DNA of 64,000 bases from Mangrovactinospora gilvigrisea (GCF_001879105.1 NZ_MLCF01000017.1:1-64000); one strand, 5' to 3'. Counted from the first letter of the stretch, positions 23,671-32,698 are shown. A program made the numbers and translations. The notes: a model not told the origin generated them from the sequence alone.

Positions 23671-24522
23671 GTGTTCGCAGCGGAACGTCGTCAGTTGATT
23701 CTGGAAATGGTGCGCGCCAACGGCGCCGTGTCCCTCCGGGAGCTTGCACGCGTCGTGCAGACCTCCGAGGTGACGGTGCGTCGGGACGTCCGCGCCTTGG
23801 AGTCCGAGGGCCTGCTCGACCGCCGGCACGGCGGTGCGGTGCTGCCGGGCGCGCTCTCGCGCGAGCCCGGCTTCCCGGGCAAGCCGCAGGCCGCCTCGGC
23901 CGAGAAGTCCGCCATCGCCGATTTGGCCGCCACCCTCGTCAACGAGGGTGACGCCCTGGTCGTCGGTGCCGGCAGCACCACGCAGGAGCTGGCCCGCCGG
24001 CTGGTGCGGATCCCGGGCCTCACCGTGGTCACCAACTCGCTGCTGGTCGCCCAGGCGCTGGCGCACGCCAACCGGGCGGAGGTGGTGATGACGGGGGGCA
24101 CCCTGCTCTCCTCCAACTACGCCCTGGTGGGCAGCGGGGCGGAGCAGAGCCTCGGCGGCCTGCGGGTCGGCAAGGCCTTCCTCTCGGGCAGCGGGCTCAC
24201 CGCCGAGCGGGGCCTGTCCACCAGCAACATGCTGGTGGCGAGCGTCGACCGGGCGCTGGTGCAGTCGGCGGGGGAGGTGATCGTGCTGGCCGACCACGGC
24301 AAGCTGGGCACCGACACCATGTTCCAGACGGTGCCCCCGGAGGGGATCACCCACCTGGTGACGGACGACCCGGCGGGCGTCGACGACCAGGCCGCGGCCG
24401 AGCTGCAGTCGCTCGCCGACCAGGGCGTGCAGGTCTCCGTGGCCCCGGTGCCCCGGGCGGCCCCCGTCCCCGCCCCGCGCCGCGCCGGCGCCCCCACCGC
24501 GCCGAGGCACCCCGCCCGGTAG
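23671..24522 (+). CDS. DeoR-family transcriptional regulator
   Basis: 283 residues from GTG 23671. Winged HTH at the N-terminus (RRQLILEMVRANGAVSLREL, SEVTVRRDVRALESEGLLDRRHGGAV) and a sugar-phosphate isomerase-like sensor domain (VVGAGSTTQELARRL, VTNSLLVAQAL, FLSGSGLTAERGLST, LADHGKLGTD). DeoR proteins bind a phosphosugar; proximity to deo genes makes deoxyribose- or ribose-phosphate a reasonable but unproven ligand. The tail after residue 250 is Pro/Ala-rich. AGGAGGG lies about 15 nt before the start, a longer spacing than usual. The stop codon sits in the loop of the downstream terminator. Confidence 0.92.
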   Translation: MFAAERRQLILEMVRANGAVSLRELARVVQTSEVTVRRDVRALESEGLLDRRHGGAVLPGALSREPGFPGKPQAASAEKSAIADLAATLVNEGDALVVGAGSTTQELARRLVRIPGLTVVTNSLLVAQALAHANRAEVVMTGGTLLSSNYALVGSGAEQSLGGLRVGKAFLSGSGLTAERGLSTSNMLVASVDRALVQSAGEVIVLADHGKLGTDTMFQTVPPEGITHLVTDDPAGVDDQAAAELQSLADQGVQVSVAPVPRAAPVPAPRRAGAPTAPRHPAR

Positions 24523-24536
24523 TCGGGCGGGGTGCC
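24506..24536. terminator. bidirectional terminator containing the deoR-family stop codon
   Basis: Perfect 13-bp stem GGCACCCCGCCCG (24506-24518) with CGGGCGGGGTGCC (24524-24536). The TAG stop (24520-24522) is in the 5-nt loop. It lies between convergent genes and its right side continues GGTGCCGGGGCGCGGGGGCG, related to other hairpin arms in this window. Confidence 0.9.
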
Positions 24537-24553
24537 GGGGCGCGGGGGCGAGG

Positions 24554-25393
24554 TCACGCCTGGGGGAGCGAATCCCCCTGCACCGCCTGGATGTCGAGCT
24601 CGATCTTCAGCGTCGTGCCGATCGCCGCGATCCCCGCCCGCACCATCTGGTTGTAGTTCATCGCGAAGTCCGACCGCTGCAGCTCCGTCACCGCGCGCAG
24701 CGCCAGCCGCGTGCCGCCCCACGGGTCCGGGCCGGTCCCCATGTAGGTGAGGTCCAGGTCCACCGCGTGGCTGACGCCGTGCAGCGTCAGATCCCCGTGG
24801 ACGGTGTAGCGGTCCGGCCCCAGCGGGGTCACCCGGCTGCCCGCGTAGGTGATGACGGGGTTCTTCTCCACGTCCATGAAGTCCGCGGAGCGCAGGTGCT
24901 TGTCGCGCATCCCGTTGCCGGTGTCGATGCTGTCCGCGTCGATCTCGGCGCTGACGGAGGACTCCTCGGCCCGCCCGCCGACCTCGATCCTGCCGCTGAA
25001 CCGGGTGAACCGGCCCCGCACGCTGGACATCCCCAGGTGCTGCGCGGACGCGGCCACCGAGGAGTGCGCCGGGTCGATGGTCCACACGCCCGGGGGCGGC
25101 AGCTGCTGCCCGCCGAGCCGTTCCACCGTCAGATTGCCGAGGTCGGACGAGCCCGAGGCGGGCACGATCGCCGTCGACGCGGCCGGCGCGTAGCCCGGCG
25201 CGGTGACGATGACCGTGTAGACGCCGGCGGACACCGGCTCGGTGCGGACCGTGCCGTCGTCCCCCGCGACCGCGCGGGCGGCCTGACTGCCGGTCATGTC
25301 GGTGACGGTCAGTACGGCGCCGGGCACCGCCCACCCGTCGTTCCCCCTCACGCGGGCCCTCAGGCCGGGCGCGTCCCCTGAACGGTCTTGCAT
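24554..25393 (-). CDS. YceI-domain protein with N-terminal carboxypeptidase-regulatory-like domain
   Basis: 279 residues. Residues ~10-90 form a CarboxypepD_reg/Ig-like domain (AVPGAVLTVTDMTG, VSAGVYTVIVTAPGYAPA). Residues ~100-275 are YceI (WTIDPAHSSVAASAQHLGMS, VRGRFTRFSGRIEV, DKHLRSADFMDVEKNP, GDLTLHGVSHAVDLDL), a lipocalin-like barrel that binds isoprenoid or amphiphilic ligands. No signal peptide is visible, unlike classical periplasmic YceI. A close paralogue with the same architecture is at 44057. It follows the MFS pump gene on the same strand, separated by a terminator. Confidence 0.9.
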   Translation of the reverse strand: MQDRSGDAPGLRARVRGNDGWAVPGAVLTVTDMTGSQAARAVAGDDGTVRTEPVSAGVYTVIVTAPGYAPAASTAIVPASGSSDLGNLTVERLGGQQLPPPGVWTIDPAHSSVAASAQHLGMSSVRGRFTRFSGRIEVGGRAEESSVSAEIDADSIDTGNGMRDKHLRSADFMDVEKNPVITYAGSRVTPLGPDRYTVHGDLTLHGVSHAVDLDLTYMGTGPDPWGGTRLALRAVTELQRSDFAMNYNQMVRAGIAAIGTTLKIELDIQAVQGDSLPQA

Positions 25394-25443
25394 TGCCGTG
25401 TGCGCTCCTTGCTTGGTCGGTGGCGGGCTTGCCGTATGCCGAA

Positions 25444-25484
25444 CGGGGGCCGTCCCCGCGGGAGTTCCGCGGGGACCGCCCCCG
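25444..25484 (-). terminator. terminator after the MFS gene
   Basis: CGGGGGC (25444-25450) and GTCCCCGCGG (25452-25461) pair with CCGCGGGGAC (25467-25476) and GCCCCCG (25478-25484), with one C-C mismatch and a 5-nt loop. It begins a few bases past the MFS stop codon. Confidence 0.85.
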
Positions 25485-25490
25485 TGCCCG

Positions 25491-28271
25491 CTACTCCTCC
25501 GGGTGGCTCAGCCTCAGGTCGAACCCGGACTCGCTGTCGTCCTGCACCGATACCCCGGTGGCCGCCGGCGGATAGCCGCTGGCGATCACCGTGTACTCGC
25601 CGGCGTCCAGGTCCGCGAAGGCGTACGAGCCGTCCGCGTCGGTGGTGGTGGCGCCGACGACGTTGCCGGCCGCGTCCACCAGGGTCACCCGGGCGTCGCC
25701 GAGCGGCTGCTCCTGGCCGTCCGCGGTGCCCGCGCCGGCCGCCAGCACCACGCCGGTGAGCGTGGCGCCGGGGCGCAGCCGCACCTCGATCTCGGTGGTT
25801 CCGGCGCCCGGGTCCGACGAGATCACTGCGGGGACGGCGGTGGGACGGTGCCCGTCCGCGCTCACCGCGAGGGTGAAGGCGCCCGCCGTCAGCTCGCCGA
25901 AGCGGAACCGGCCGTCGGCGCCCGTGCGCCCGGTGGCCAGCACCTCGCCGCGGGCGTCGGTGACGACCACGGTCGCCCCCTCCACCGCCGTGCCGCCGGC
26001 GCCGCCCAGCACGATGCCGGCGAGGCCGGAGGTGCCGGAGAGCACCAGGTCGTGCAGGAGGCCCTCCGGGCCGACCGTGACGGTGGAGGCCTGCGGCTGG
26101 TGCCCGTCCGCGGCGGCGATCAGGACGTAGGAGCCCTGGCCGGGGGTGTCGAGGCGGTAGCCGCCCTGCCCGTCCACCGCGGAGCGGGCCAGCTGGCGGC
26201 CCGACAGGTCGATCAGGGTGAGGGTGGCCGCCTCCAGCGGGCTGCCGTCGCCGCGCCGGACGTGGCCCTCGATGGGGGCGCCGCCGCCCGAGCCGCCGGA
26301 GCCGCCGAAGCCGCCGCCGGAGCCGCCGTCCGCGGTCCCGAAGCCGCCCGAACCGCTGCCGGGGAGCGCCGCCGCCGCGTCGCGCTGCTGTGCGAAGCCG
26401 GCGCCGTAGCCGTACTGGCCGCCGTACCCGTTGCTGCCGTACCCGCCGGTGCCGCCGGGCGGCACCGGGGTGCCGGCCGCGGACGCCGCCGCATGCCGGC
26501 CGTGTCCGTTGTGGTGGGTGCGCCCGTTGGCGGCGGCCATCGCCATCGCCATCGCGGGCGCCTGCGACACCCGGGCGGCGGGCAGGCCCGCCGGCGCCGA
26601 AGCGTCCTGTGCTGCTGCCTGGTCCCCTGTCGCGGTGCTGCTCTCCTGGCTGTCCTGCATGTCACTCCCCAGCTCCGCCTCGGCGGCGCGCTCGTTCCCG
26701 GACTTGGTGCGCAGCGGCACCTCCTTGATGAACAACACCGACAACAGCGCGAGGAACGCAAACGGTGCCGCGTACAGGAAGATGTCGGCGATCCCGTGCC
26801 CGTAGGCCGACTCCATGATGCCCCGGAAGGGCTGCGGCAGTGACTCCGGGCTGGGGGCAGCGCCCCCGGAGAGCGCGGCGGGCACCTTGGTCACGTGGTG
26901 GGAGACCAGGCCGTCCTTGATGTAGTCGGAGATCTTGTTGGCCATCACGGCGCCCAGCGCGGTGACGCCGATGGCGCCGCCGAGCGTCCGGAAGAAGGAC
27001 ACCAGCGAGCTGGCGGCGCCCAGTTCGTGCGGGGCGACCTGGTTCTGCACCGAGAGCACCAGGTTCTGCATCATCATGCCGACGCCCGCGCCGAGCAGGA
27101 ACATGAAGACGGCGATCAGCCAGTAGTTCGTGTCGTAGCGGACGATGCTCAGCAGGCCGGAGCCCGCGGTGACCACCACGCCGCCGGAGCAGAGCAGCGC
27201 CTTCCAGCGGCCGGTCCGGGTGATGATCTGCCCGGAGACGGTGGAGGCGAGGAAGAGCCCGACCACCATCGGCAGCGTGGAGAGCCCGGCCATCGTCGGG
27301 GACTTGCCGCGCGAGTCCTGGAAGAACTCGCTGAGGTAGATGGTGCCGGCGAACATCGCCACGCCGACGAAGAGCGAGGCGGTGGAGGCCAGCGCGATCG
27401 TCCGCACCTTGAAGAAGTGCAGCGGGACGATCGGCATCTTCACCTTGGACTCGGTGATCAGGAAGAGCACGACCAGCACCGCGGCGCCGCCGACGAAGGC
27501 GCCGGTCTGCCAGCCCCACCAGGGCCACTTGGCGCTGGCGCCGCTGCCGGCGAGCGAGACCCAGATCAGCAGCGCGCAGACCGCGGCGGTGATCAGGAAG
27601 GCGCCGAGCACGTCGACCTTGACGTCCTTCTTCTGCTTCGGCAGGTGCAGGGTGAGCTGAAGGATGATCAGCGCGACGATCGCGACCGGCACGCAGACGT
27701 AGAAGCAGCCGCGCCAGCCGAGCGAGCTGTCCACGATGGCGCCGCCGATCAGCGGGCCGGTGATGGTGCCGAGCGCGAAGGCCGCGCCGATGTAGCCGCT
27801 GTAGCGGCCCCGCTCGCGCGGCGAGACCAGCACCGCCATGATCGTCTGCGCCAGCGCGGAGAGCCCGCCGGCGCCGATGCCCTGGATGACGCGGGCCGAG
27901 ATCAGCATTCCGGTGTTCTGCGACAGCCCGGCGACCACCGAGCCGATGACGTAGATGACCAGCGCGAGCTGCACCAGCAGCTTCTTGCTGAACAGGTCGG
28001 CGAGCTTGCCCCAGATGGTGGTGGTCGCGGTGGTGGCCAGGAGGGCGGCGGTGACCGTCCAGGTGTACGCGGTCTGGCTGCCGTGCAGGTCGCGCATGAT
28101 CGTGGGCAGCGCGTTGGTGACGATCGTCGAGGAGAGGATCGCCACGAACATGCCGATGATGAGCCCCGACATGGCCCGGAGGACCTGCCCGTGGGACATC
28201 GGGGCAGATCCGGCCGGGGCGCCGGCAGGGCTCCCCGCGGTCCGCACGTCAGGCGGTGCGGTGGTGGTCAT
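25491..28271 (-). CDS. MFS drug exporter (EmrB/QacA type) fused to three Ig-like domains
   Basis: 926 residues from ATG 28271. Residues ~30-525 are a 14-helix DHA2 transporter (LSSTIVTNALPTIMRDLHG, RVIQGIGAGGLSALAQ, SPRERGRYSGYIG, GPLIGGAIVDSSLGWR). A low-complexity linker (His/Gly/Ala/Ser-rich) joins it to three CarboxypepD_reg/SpaA-like beta domains, each with a GxxPLxxAxVTL...G.Y.F..L.AG.Y.. pattern. With 14 helices both ends should be cytoplasmic, so the added domains would face inside. It lies 8 nt downstream of marR, as the second gene of that operon. Fusion of an efflux pump to such domains is unusual outside Streptomyces relatives. Confidence 0.92.
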   Translation of the reverse strand: MTTTAPPDVRTAGSPAGAPAGSAPMSHGQVLRAMSGLIIGMFVAILSSTIVTNALPTIMRDLHGSQTAYTWTVTAALLATTATTTIWGKLADLFSKKLLVQLALVIYVIGSVVAGLSQNTGMLISARVIQGIGAGGLSALAQTIMAVLVSPRERGRYSGYIGAAFALGTITGPLIGGAIVDSSLGWRGCFYVCVPVAIVALIILQLTLHLPKQKKDVKVDVLGAFLITAAVCALLIWVSLAGSGASAKWPWWGWQTGAFVGGAAVLVVLFLITESKVKMPIVPLHFFKVRTIALASTASLFVGVAMFAGTIYLSEFFQDSRGKSPTMAGLSTLPMVVGLFLASTVSGQIITRTGRWKALLCSGGVVVTAGSGLLSIVRYDTNYWLIAVFMFLLGAGVGMMMQNLVLSVQNQVAPHELGAASSLVSFFRTLGGAIGVTALGAVMANKISDYIKDGLVSHHVTKVPAALSGGAAPSPESLPQPFRGIMESAYGHGIADIFLYAAPFAFLALLSVLFIKEVPLRTKSGNERAAEAELGSDMQDSQESSTATGDQAAAQDASAPAGLPAARVSQAPAMAMAMAAANGRTHHNGHGRHAAASAAGTPVPPGGTGGYGSNGYGGQYGYGAGFAQQRDAAAALPGSGSGGFGTADGGSGGGFGGSGGSGGGAPIEGHVRRGDGSPLEAATLTLIDLSGRQLARSAVDGQGGYRLDTPGQGSYVLIAAADGHQPQASTVTVGPEGLLHDLVLSGTSGLAGIVLGGAGGTAVEGATVVVTDARGEVLATGRTGADGRFRFGELTAGAFTLAVSADGHRPTAVPAVISSDPGAGTTEIEVRLRPGATLTGVVLAAGAGTADGQEQPLGDARVTLVDAAGNVVGATTTDADGSYAFADLDAGEYTVIASGYPPAATGVSVQDDSESGFDLRLSHPEE

Positions 28272-28279
28272 ACGCTTCC

Positions 28280-28765
28280 TTATCGTTCCGCGGTGAGCGG
28301 TTGGGGGATCGTTCGGTGGGGGTGGGGCTCGAAGCTGGCGCGCAGCCGGGCGATGAGCTCGGCGAGGCGGGCGACGTCCTCGTCGCTCCAGTCGCGCAGC
28401 CGCTCGGCGACGGAGCCGGCGTAGCGGCCCATCAGCTGGTCGAGCGCCGCGGTGCCCTCGTCGGTGAGGGCGATGACGCGGGACCGCCGGTCGTCGGCGT
28501 CGCGGTGGCGGGCGACCAGGCCCCGCTTGGCGAGGTGGCTGATGTGGCGGCTCGTCACCGACAGGTCGACGTCGAGGAGGTCGGAGAGCTCGCTCAGGCG
28601 GAGGCGTCCGTACTTGCCGAGCATCGCGAGCACGCCGTAGGCCGCGGGGTGCAGCTCGGGGCCGTCCTCGGGGAGGCCGCGCGCCGCGCGGATCATCCCG
28701 CGGCGGATCGCGCCGAGCGCGCCGAGCTGCAGGACGAGCTCGGCGCAGGTTTCGGAGGTGGCCAT
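28280..28765 (-). CDS. MarR-family regulator of the efflux operon
   Basis: 161 residues from ATG 28765 (MATSETCAELVLQLG). Winged HTH: LHPAAYGVLAMLGKYGRLRLSELSDLLDVDLSVTSRHISHL, then the wing VARHRDADDRRSRVIALTDEG. MarR proteins bind palindromes as dimers and are released by phenolic or drug ligands. Three matching TTGC-N5-GCAA sites lie directly upstream (28792-28850), so it is very likely autorepressing and controls the downstream MFS pump. Confidence 0.93.
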   Translation of the reverse strand: MATSETCAELVLQLGALGAIRRGMIRAARGLPEDGPELHPAAYGVLAMLGKYGRLRLSELSDLLDVDLSVTSRHISHLAKRGLVARHRDADDRRSRVIALTDEGTAALDQLMGRYAGSVAERLRDWSDEDVARLAELIARLRASFEPHPHRTIPQPLTAER

Positions 28766-28791
28766 GGGGTCCGGCTTCGCTGGAAGAGTGG

Positions 28792-28850
28792 TTGCCGTTG
28801 GCAACGATAGTCCCAGTTGGTTGCCGGAAGCAAATTGTTGCATTCGGCAA
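28792..28850. promoter_or_regulatory. three TTGC-N5-GCAA operator copies
   Basis: TTGC-N5-GCAA occurs at 28792-28804 (extended to a perfect GTTGCC-GTT-GGCAAC palindrome), 28821-28833 and 28838-28850. Centre-to-centre distances are 29 and 17 bp, and the first site is 27 nt before the marR ATG. The size, symmetry and position are as expected for a MarR dimer covering its own promoter. Confidence 0.8.
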
Positions 28851-28945
28851 GCAGGTAAAGCTTTGACCAAGATCCCCCCAAGGAATGGTCAAAAGTCCTG
28901 ATCAGCCCAGCCAAACCGGCCCAGGACGAGAGCGGCGAGTGACCA

Positions 28946-28976
28946 CCCCGGGGGCGCGGGGAACTGCGCGAGCGAG
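28946..28976 (-). repeat. copy of intergenic GCTCGCGCRGTTCCCCGCGCC repeat
   Basis: On the minus strand the segment reads GCTCGCTCGCGCAGTTCCCC followed by GCGCCCCCGGGG. Closely similar copies occur at 36003-36043 and 44972-45008. This is a repeat I recall being frequent in Streptomyces intergenic regions. Confidence 0.7.
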
Positions 28977-28997
28977 CACAGCGGACCGTGAGAGGGG

Positions 28998-29029
28998 GGC
29001 GGCCCCACGCCGCGCGGCGCGGGGCCGCC
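28998..29029 (-). terminator. terminator after the CocE-type hydrolase
   Basis: GGCGGCCCC (28998-29006) pairs with GGGGCCGCC (29021-29029); the interior CGCCGCGCGGCG is itself palindromic. It lies ten bases beyond the hydrolase stop codon. Confidence 0.75.
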
Positions 29030-29038
29030 GTGCAACGA

Positions 29039-31096
29039 CTAGCCCGCCGTCCGCGGGATCTCGCGTTCCCACGTCCGGTCGAAGACCACCTCGGTGCCGT
29101 CCCAGCAGGTCACCGAGTTGAACGTGAGGAACCGCTCACCGTCGCAGCGAATCTCGCTGCGCGTCCGCAGCGACGCATCCCACCGGTCCGCGCCCTCGCC
29201 CCGCTCCAGCCGGACGAACCAGTCCGAGCGGGTCCGCGCGGAGAGCGGATCGCCCTCGGTGATCCAGTACCGCTCCAGCGCCTCCTCGGTGAAGACCAGC
29301 CCGTCCGGATACGTCCGCGAGCCGCCGTAGTTGGGGTCGACCTCCAGCAGCCACTCGCCCTCGGCGACATCCCGCACCACCCGCCGCTCCGGCCGCGGCT
29401 CCTCCGGCGTCCCGTAGGCCACCTCCAGCGGAGGCGTCTGCTCGGGCTCGCCGAACGCGATCGGCGGGTACCCGGCGTCGGCCGCCGGATCGCGAACCGG
29501 GAGTTCGACCAGGCTCGCCAGCGGATCCACCCCCAGCACCCCCGAGTCCGCCTGCGGCCACACCCACGGCCAGTACGCGTTCGAGACGGCCAGCCGGATC
29601 CGATGCCCCGGGGGGAACGCCGCCCCGACGGCGTTGAGCTCGAACTCGACCTCCTCCACCGCCCCCGGTTCCCACTCCGTGACGCGGTCCCGCCCGCGCC
29701 GCGCCGACAGGTTCAGCACCCCGCGCGTCACCAGCGTCGACGACCCGTCGGGGGCCACGTCGCAGAGGCGCGCGACCACCTGCCCGCGCCGCGCGTCGCA
29801 GCGCAGCCGCAGCCGCACCTTCGCCCGGCCCAGGATCTCCACCCGCGCCCCCAGCGGCGCCGAGTCGAAGCACGCCGAACGGCCGTCCTCCTCGCGCTGG
29901 TCCGGCGGCAGGTCGCTCTTGTTCCCGAACGGGAAGAAGCGGCCCGCGTCCACCCCGGTCTGCTGCGGGGAGTCGACGGCCACGAACCCGTCGCCGTCCA
30001 CCGCGTCCAGCGGATGCAGCTCGCCGTCGGCGGCGACGCTGCCGCCCAGCCCGTACGCGGTGATCGCCACGTCCGGCGACGGCCAGGACGAGGCGCCCAC
30101 CCAGCGCCCCGGCCGGGTCTCCCACACGGTGGCCGGCGGCAGCGGGTCGGAGATGTACGCCCGCAGCTTCGGGTCCTTCTCGACGCCCGTGGACGTGTCG
30201 TCCTTCAGCCAGCGGTCCCACCAGCGCAGCGTCTCCTGGAGGAAGCCGATGGACGGCCCCGGCGGCAGCCCGCGGTCCGGGTACTGGTGCGACCAGGGCC
30301 CCACCAGCCCGTGGCACGGCGCGCCGAGGTGCTCCAGCAGCCGGAAGACGGTGTCCCGGTACGGGTCGTGCCAGCCGCCGACCGCCAGCACCGCGGCCTT
30401 GATCGAGCCGTAGTCCTCGCAGACGCTGCCGTGCTTCCAGTAGTCGTCCCGGGTCTGGTGGGCGAGCCAGGTGTGCAGGAACGGCTCGTGCTGCTCCAGC
30501 CGGTCCAGCCACATCCGCTTCCAGCGGTCGCCGACCGCCGCCGGGTCCGGGGGACGGGCGGTGAAGGCGAGCATCGTGGCGGCCCAGGCGTGCATGTCCA
30601 CGGCGAGCACCGAGCCGCCGGTGTAGTGCACGTCGTTGTCGTAGCGGTCGTCCGTCGAGCAGACGGTGACGATCGCCTTCAGCGGCTCCGGCGCCAGCCC
30701 GGCGATCTGCAGCGAGTTGAAGCCGCCCCAGGAGATCCCGAACATCCCCACCCGGCCGGTCGACCAGGGCTGCGCGGCGAGCCAGTTCACCACCTCGACG
30801 CCGTCCGCCAGCTCCTGCGCCGAGTACTCGTCCGTCTCGACGCCGTCGGAGTTGCCGGCGCCGCGCACGTCCACCCGCACCGAGGCGTAGCCGTGGCCCG
30901 CGTAGTAGGGGTGGCGCTGCTGGTCGCGCGGGGCCGTCCAGTCGCCGAGCCGGTACGGCAGGTACTCCAGCAGCACCGGCACCGGCTCCTCGGTGACGGG
31001 CCGCCAGATCCGGGCGTAGAGGCGGGTGCCGTCCGGGAGCGGGATCCAGGTGTCCTCGACGGTGGTCGGGTGCGGGAGATCGGTGCGGTAGCGCAT
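29039..31096 (-). CDS. CocE/NonD-family (S15-like) hydrolase
   Basis: 685 residues from ATG 31096. The alpha/beta-hydrolase core has the nucleophile in GMFGISWGGFNSLQIAG, oxyanion-region Tyr in LEYLPYRLGDW, Asp in VGGWHDPYRD and His in GPWSHQYPD; the C-terminal jelly-roll is the S15/CocE lectin-like domain. Family members are X-Pro dipeptidyl peptidases, cocaine esterases or acylases. Its operon partner upstream is a POT peptide transporter, which favours a peptide-cleaving role in the cytoplasm. No signal peptide. Gap to the transporter is 51 nt. Confidence 0.9.
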   Translation of the reverse strand: MRYRTDLPHPTTVEDTWIPLPDGTRLYARIWRPVTEEPVPVLLEYLPYRLGDWTAPRDQQRHPYYAGHGYASVRVDVRGAGNSDGVETDEYSAQELADGVEVVNWLAAQPWSTGRVGMFGISWGGFNSLQIAGLAPEPLKAIVTVCSTDDRYDNDVHYTGGSVLAVDMHAWAATMLAFTARPPDPAAVGDRWKRMWLDRLEQHEPFLHTWLAHQTRDDYWKHGSVCEDYGSIKAAVLAVGGWHDPYRDTVFRLLEHLGAPCHGLVGPWSHQYPDRGLPPGPSIGFLQETLRWWDRWLKDDTSTGVEKDPKLRAYISDPLPPATVWETRPGRWVGASSWPSPDVAITAYGLGGSVAADGELHPLDAVDGDGFVAVDSPQQTGVDAGRFFPFGNKSDLPPDQREEDGRSACFDSAPLGARVEILGRAKVRLRLRCDARRGQVVARLCDVAPDGSSTLVTRGVLNLSARRGRDRVTEWEPGAVEEVEFELNAVGAAFPPGHRIRLAVSNAYWPWVWPQADSGVLGVDPLASLVELPVRDPAADAGYPPIAFGEPEQTPPLEVAYGTPEEPRPERRVVRDVAEGEWLLEVDPNYGGSRTYPDGLVFTEEALERYWITEGDPLSARTRSDWFVRLERGEGADRWDASLRTRSEIRCDGERFLTFNSVTCWDGTEVVFDRTWEREIPRTAG

Positions 31097-31147
31097 GGTG
31101 CGACGCGTCCTCACAAAAGGGCTGGGCGGTACTGCCTGACGGGGTGA

Positions 31148-32671
31148 CTACCTGACGGGGTGCATGGTGCGGCGCAGCCAGGGCGCCGCCGCCATGATCA
31201 ACAGTCCCACGACGATCGCGATGCCGCCGTTGACCCCGAAGTACACCGGGTAGGAGACATGGCCGTAGAGCTTGACGATCTGCGCCTGGACCCCGTTGGC
31301 GAGCGCCAGGGAGAGGAACCACAGCGCCATCGTCTGGCTGGCGAACGCCTGCGGCGCCAGCTTGGTGGTGGCCGCCAGGCCGCTGCTCTCCAGCAGCACG
31401 TCGCCGAGGCCCAGCAGCACGTAGCAGAGCACGATCCACCAGGCCGACATCTTCCAGTCGCTCCCGGAGTGCCCGGAGGTGGGGAAGATCAGCACCACGA
31501 ACGACAGACCGCCGAGCACCACGCCCAGCGCGATCTTGTTGGAGACGTGCGGCTGGCGGCGGCCCATCCGCGTCCACACCCAGGCCGTGATCGGGGCGAG
31601 GATCACCTCGAAGGCGCCCAGCGCCGAGTTGTACCAGCCGGACGGGAAGGTGTAGCCGAAGATCGTGTTCTGCGCGTTCGACGTGGCCAGCAGCATCATC
31701 GTCGAGTACGCCTGAAAGAGGATCATGTTGAACGCGGCCGAGCCGATGAACAGCACGATGTAGGGGCGCAGCCGCCCCCGCTCCTCGGCCGTCACCTGCG
31801 GGCTGCGGAAGAGCACGATGAAGTAGGCGATCGGCGCCGCCACCGAGATCCAGGTGAGCACGTCCACGAAGCGGGCCAGCGTCAGCACGCCGGGCAGCGC
31901 CAGGCCGACGGCGAGCGCCGCGACGACCACCGCGCCGACCGCGATCCAGCGCACCGCCCGCCGCATCCTCTCCGGCGGGAGCCGGTGCGCGGCGTGCTCG
32001 TTGCGCCCGGCGATGGTCCTGCGGCCCAAGACGTACTGGATCAGACCCAGCGTCATGCCGATCGCCGCGGCGCTGAAACCCCAGTGGTAACCCTTGTGAT
32101 CGGCGAGCCAACTGGTGATCAGCGGGCCCAGGAAGGCGCCGATGTTGATGCACATGTAGTAGATGGCGAAGCCGGCGTCGCGGCGCTCGTCGTCGCTGCG
32201 GTACAGCTTTCCGGCGAGCGTGGAGACGTTCGGCTTCAGCAGGCCGGTGCCGGCGCTGATCAGGCCGAGGCCCGTCCAGGTGGCCCAGTTGGTGGGGATC
32301 GCCATGCAGTAGTGGCCCAGGGCGATCAGGATGCCGCCGTAGAGCACCGAGCGGTAGCCGCCGAGCATCCGGTCGGCGATCCAGCCGCCGGCCACCGACA
32401 CCAGGTACACCAGGGTGCCGTAGGCGGCCGAGACGGACGCCGCGGAGCTGGGGGACATCCCGAGGCCGTCGTGGGCCACCGAGGCGGCCAGATACAGCGT
32501 CAGGATGGTCTGCATCCCGATGAAGGAGAACCGCTCCCAGATCTCCAGGCCGGAGAGCGTGGCCAGGCCCCGCGGGTGGCCGAGGAAGGAGTGGTCCCTC
32601 CGCAGCCTGTCGTCCACCGGGTCCAGCTCGGCGTCCGGGCTCGTGCCGGAGGGTGTCTCGGGCGAGGCCAC
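31148..32671 (-). CDS. POT/PTR-family peptide transporter
   Basis: 507 residues from GTG 32671, GAAGGGAC upstream. Proton-coupled oligopeptide symporter with the ExxER motif (EIWERFSFIGM), GGWIADRMLGGYRSVLYGG, and FAIYYMCINIGAFLGPL; 12 or more membrane helices. It would import di- and tripeptides for the co-transcribed CocE-type hydrolase. The leader has two mutually exclusive hairpins, so attenuation is possible. A second POT transporter at 48085 is about one third identical by eye. Confidence 0.93.
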   Translation of the reverse strand: MASPETPSGTSPDAELDPVDDRLRRDHSFLGHPRGLATLSGLEIWERFSFIGMQTILTLYLAASVAHDGLGMSPSSAASVSAAYGTLVYLVSVAGGWIADRMLGGYRSVLYGGILIALGHYCMAIPTNWATWTGLGLISAGTGLLKPNVSTLAGKLYRSDDERRDAGFAIYYMCINIGAFLGPLITSWLADHKGYHWGFSAAAIGMTLGLIQYVLGRRTIAGRNEHAAHRLPPERMRRAVRWIAVGAVVVAALAVGLALPGVLTLARFVDVLTWISVAAPIAYFIVLFRSPQVTAEERGRLRPYIVLFIGSAAFNMILFQAYSTMMLLATSNAQNTIFGYTFPSGWYNSALGAFEVILAPITAWVWTRMGRRQPHVSNKIALGVVLGGLSFVVLIFPTSGHSGSDWKMSAWWIVLCYVLLGLGDVLLESSGLAATTKLAPQAFASQTMALWFLSLALANGVQAQIVKLYGHVSYPVYFGVNGGIAIVVGLLIMAAAPWLRRTMHPVR

Positions 32672-32698
32672 CTGGTGTCCCTTCGTCGGACGGAACAG

